Under the pieces are notes generated by a model. It saw nothing but the letters and a program-made list of their open reading frames with translations. It was not told the origin of the DNA and made no database searches. Positions 11,639 through 12,435 of a stretch of DNA of 12,435 nt are shown here, one piece after another (position 1 is the first letter of the stretch; each line of letters starts with the position of its first letter). Origin of the DNA: Lachnospiraceae bacterium UBA4316 (GTDB lineage: Bacteria > Bacillota > Clostridia > Lachnospirales > Lachnospiraceae). The position numbers and the translations under genes are program-made. The DNA is taken from positions 1 to 12,435 of the forward strand of contig DGUG01000167.1 of NCBI GenBank assembly GCA_002394535.1, given 5' to 3'.

Positions 11639-12435
11639 ATGATCAAATTGCATGATGAAGGAGTGTTTCTTATTGGCGGGGAGCAGATTGTGTCCGACAG
11701 GGACGGATCGTTTCAAAGTGCCGGTTTTTCCAAAGAAGAGGCATCCAAGAGCACAATAGCATACAGGATTTTGTCTGAACACAATACGTCGGATGATATG
11801 GAGAAGCTACGGATCAAATTCGATAAGCTTACATCCCACGATATTACATATGTGGGAATAATCCAGACTGCCCGTGCGTCAGGACTTGAGAAATTCCCTA
11901 TTCCCTACGTTTTGACCAACTGTCACAACAGTCTGTGCGCAGTAGGAGGAACGATAAATGAGGATGATCACATGTTCGGACTGACCTGTGCCAAGAAATA
12001 CGGCGGTGTATATGTTCCTCCTCATCAGGCGGTGATTCATCAGTTTGCCCGTGAAATGCTTGCAGGCGGCGGCAAGATGATACTGGGATCTGACTCCCAT
12101 ACAAGATACGGAGCACTCGGAACCATGGCTATGGGTGAAGGCGGTCCCGAGCTCGTTAAACAACTTTTGGGGCGCACTTATGACATCAACCGTCCCGAAG
12201 TCGTTGCGGTGTATATGACAGGAGAGCCAAAGCCCGGAGTAGGTCCTCAGGACGTAGCTCTCGCTATTATCGGTGCTGTGTTTGATAACGGCTATGTCAA
12301 GAATAAGGTCATGGAATTTGTCGGTCCCGGAGTGGAAACGCTTAGTGCTGATTTTCGTATCGGAGTGGACGTTATGACCACGGAGACCACCTGCCTTTCG
12401 TCCATATGGCAGACAGATGACAAGATAAGAGAATT
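11639..12435 (+). CDS. Aconitase-family hydratase, N-terminal part (3' truncated by window)
   Basis: The frame stays open from ATG 11639 to the window end, giving 265 residues. CGGAGG (11625-11630) is the ribosome site, eight bases upstream. The protein matches the aconitase superfamily branch that includes E. coli YbhJ, an uncharacterised putative hydratase of about 750 residues, so about one third is present. Visible signatures are [20 protein letters not shown] (66-85), [20 protein letters not shown] (92-111), [14 protein letters not shown] (126-139) and [12 protein letters not shown] (150-161), whose Asp-Ser-His is the aconitase active-site segment. TTETTCLSS (247-255) is near the visible end. 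The Cys ligands of the [4Fe-4S] cluster would lie downstream, so cluster binding cannot be judged. True citrate aconitase activity should not be assumed for this branch; substrate is unknown. It has no room for its own promoter between the upstream terminator and its ribosome site. Confidence 0.88.
   Translation, partial: MIKLHDEGVFLIGGEQIVSDRDGSFQSAGFSKEEASKSTIAYRILSEHNTSDDMEKLRIKFDKLTSHDITYVGIIQTARASGLEKFPIPYVLTNCHNSLCAVGGTINEDDHMFGLTCAKKYGGVYVPPHQAVIHQFAREMLAGGGKMILGSDSHTRYGALGTMAMGEGGPELVKQLLGRTYDINRPEVVAVYMTGEPKPGVGPQDVALAIIGAVFDNGYVKNKVMEFVGPGVETLSADFRIGVDVMTTETTCLSSIWQTDDKIRE

Noticed and set aside
1..12435. tRNA, rRNA, insertion sequence or prophage genes
   Set aside because: No cloverleaf, rRNA-like stretch, transposase motif or terminal inverted repeat was recognised; gene content is chromosomal and all on one strand.

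Overview
The window looks like a chromosomal piece of a Gram-positive anaerobe of the Clostridia, most likely Lachnospiraceae (Butyrivibrio, Pseudobutyrivibrio or a relative). Three things point there: the gene order hprK-glcK-murB-rapZ-whiA-HPr/Crh-like, the strong AGGAGG-type ribosome sites with ATGA or TTGA start/stop overlaps, and the protein types at the right end (a lysine/alanine-rich protein with a DUF6465-like end, and an aconitase-family hydratase). This placement comes from recognising families by eye, not from a search. Every gene I can support is on the + strand.

Positions 1-4152 hold the end of a compact housekeeping operon: HPr kinase/phosphorylase (3' end only), ROK glucokinase, MurB, RapZ, WhiA and an 84-residue HPr paralogue. 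The paralogue has Glu in place of catalytic His15 but keeps Ser46, so it is Crh-like. Genes overlap or nearly touch, and a hairpin at 4122-4147 closes the operon. It joins carbon-catabolite sensing, sugar phosphorylation and peptidoglycan precursor synthesis.

After an AT-rich gap (4103-4326) comes a two-domain GNAT protein. A good sigma-A-type promoter (5221-5249) overlaps its last codons and appears to drive a second operon, 5280-10818. This encodes a four-helix membrane protein with a degenerate GGDEF domain, a sugar-nucleotide epimerase/dehydratase, a heptose-7-phosphate kinase (HddA type), a fusion of a sugar-1-phosphate nucleotidyltransferase with a GmhB-like phosphatase, a GmhA-like SIS isomerase, and a small transaldolase. 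Read together: the transaldolase can supply sedoheptulose 7-phosphate; GmhA, HddA, GmhB and HddC turn it into an NDP-heptose (GDP-D-glycero-alpha-D-manno-heptose in the characterised pathway); and the epimerase may modify it. In a Gram-positive without LPS this implies a heptose-containing surface glycan, capsule or glycoprotein, possibly under c-di-GMP control. No glycosyltransferase lies inside the window.

The right end has a monocistronic gene with a near-consensus promoter (10895-10923), an 18-bp tandem repeat coding AAPAKK units (histone-H1-like tail) and a strong GNRA-loop terminator (11594-11624). The Shine-Dalgarno site of the next gene, a truncated aconitase-family hydratase, begins at the base after that terminator's T-run. 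The parts most worth following are the fused, transaldolase-linked heptose operon with its non-catalytic GGDEF protein, the Glu15 Crh-like protein, and the lysine-rich repeat protein.
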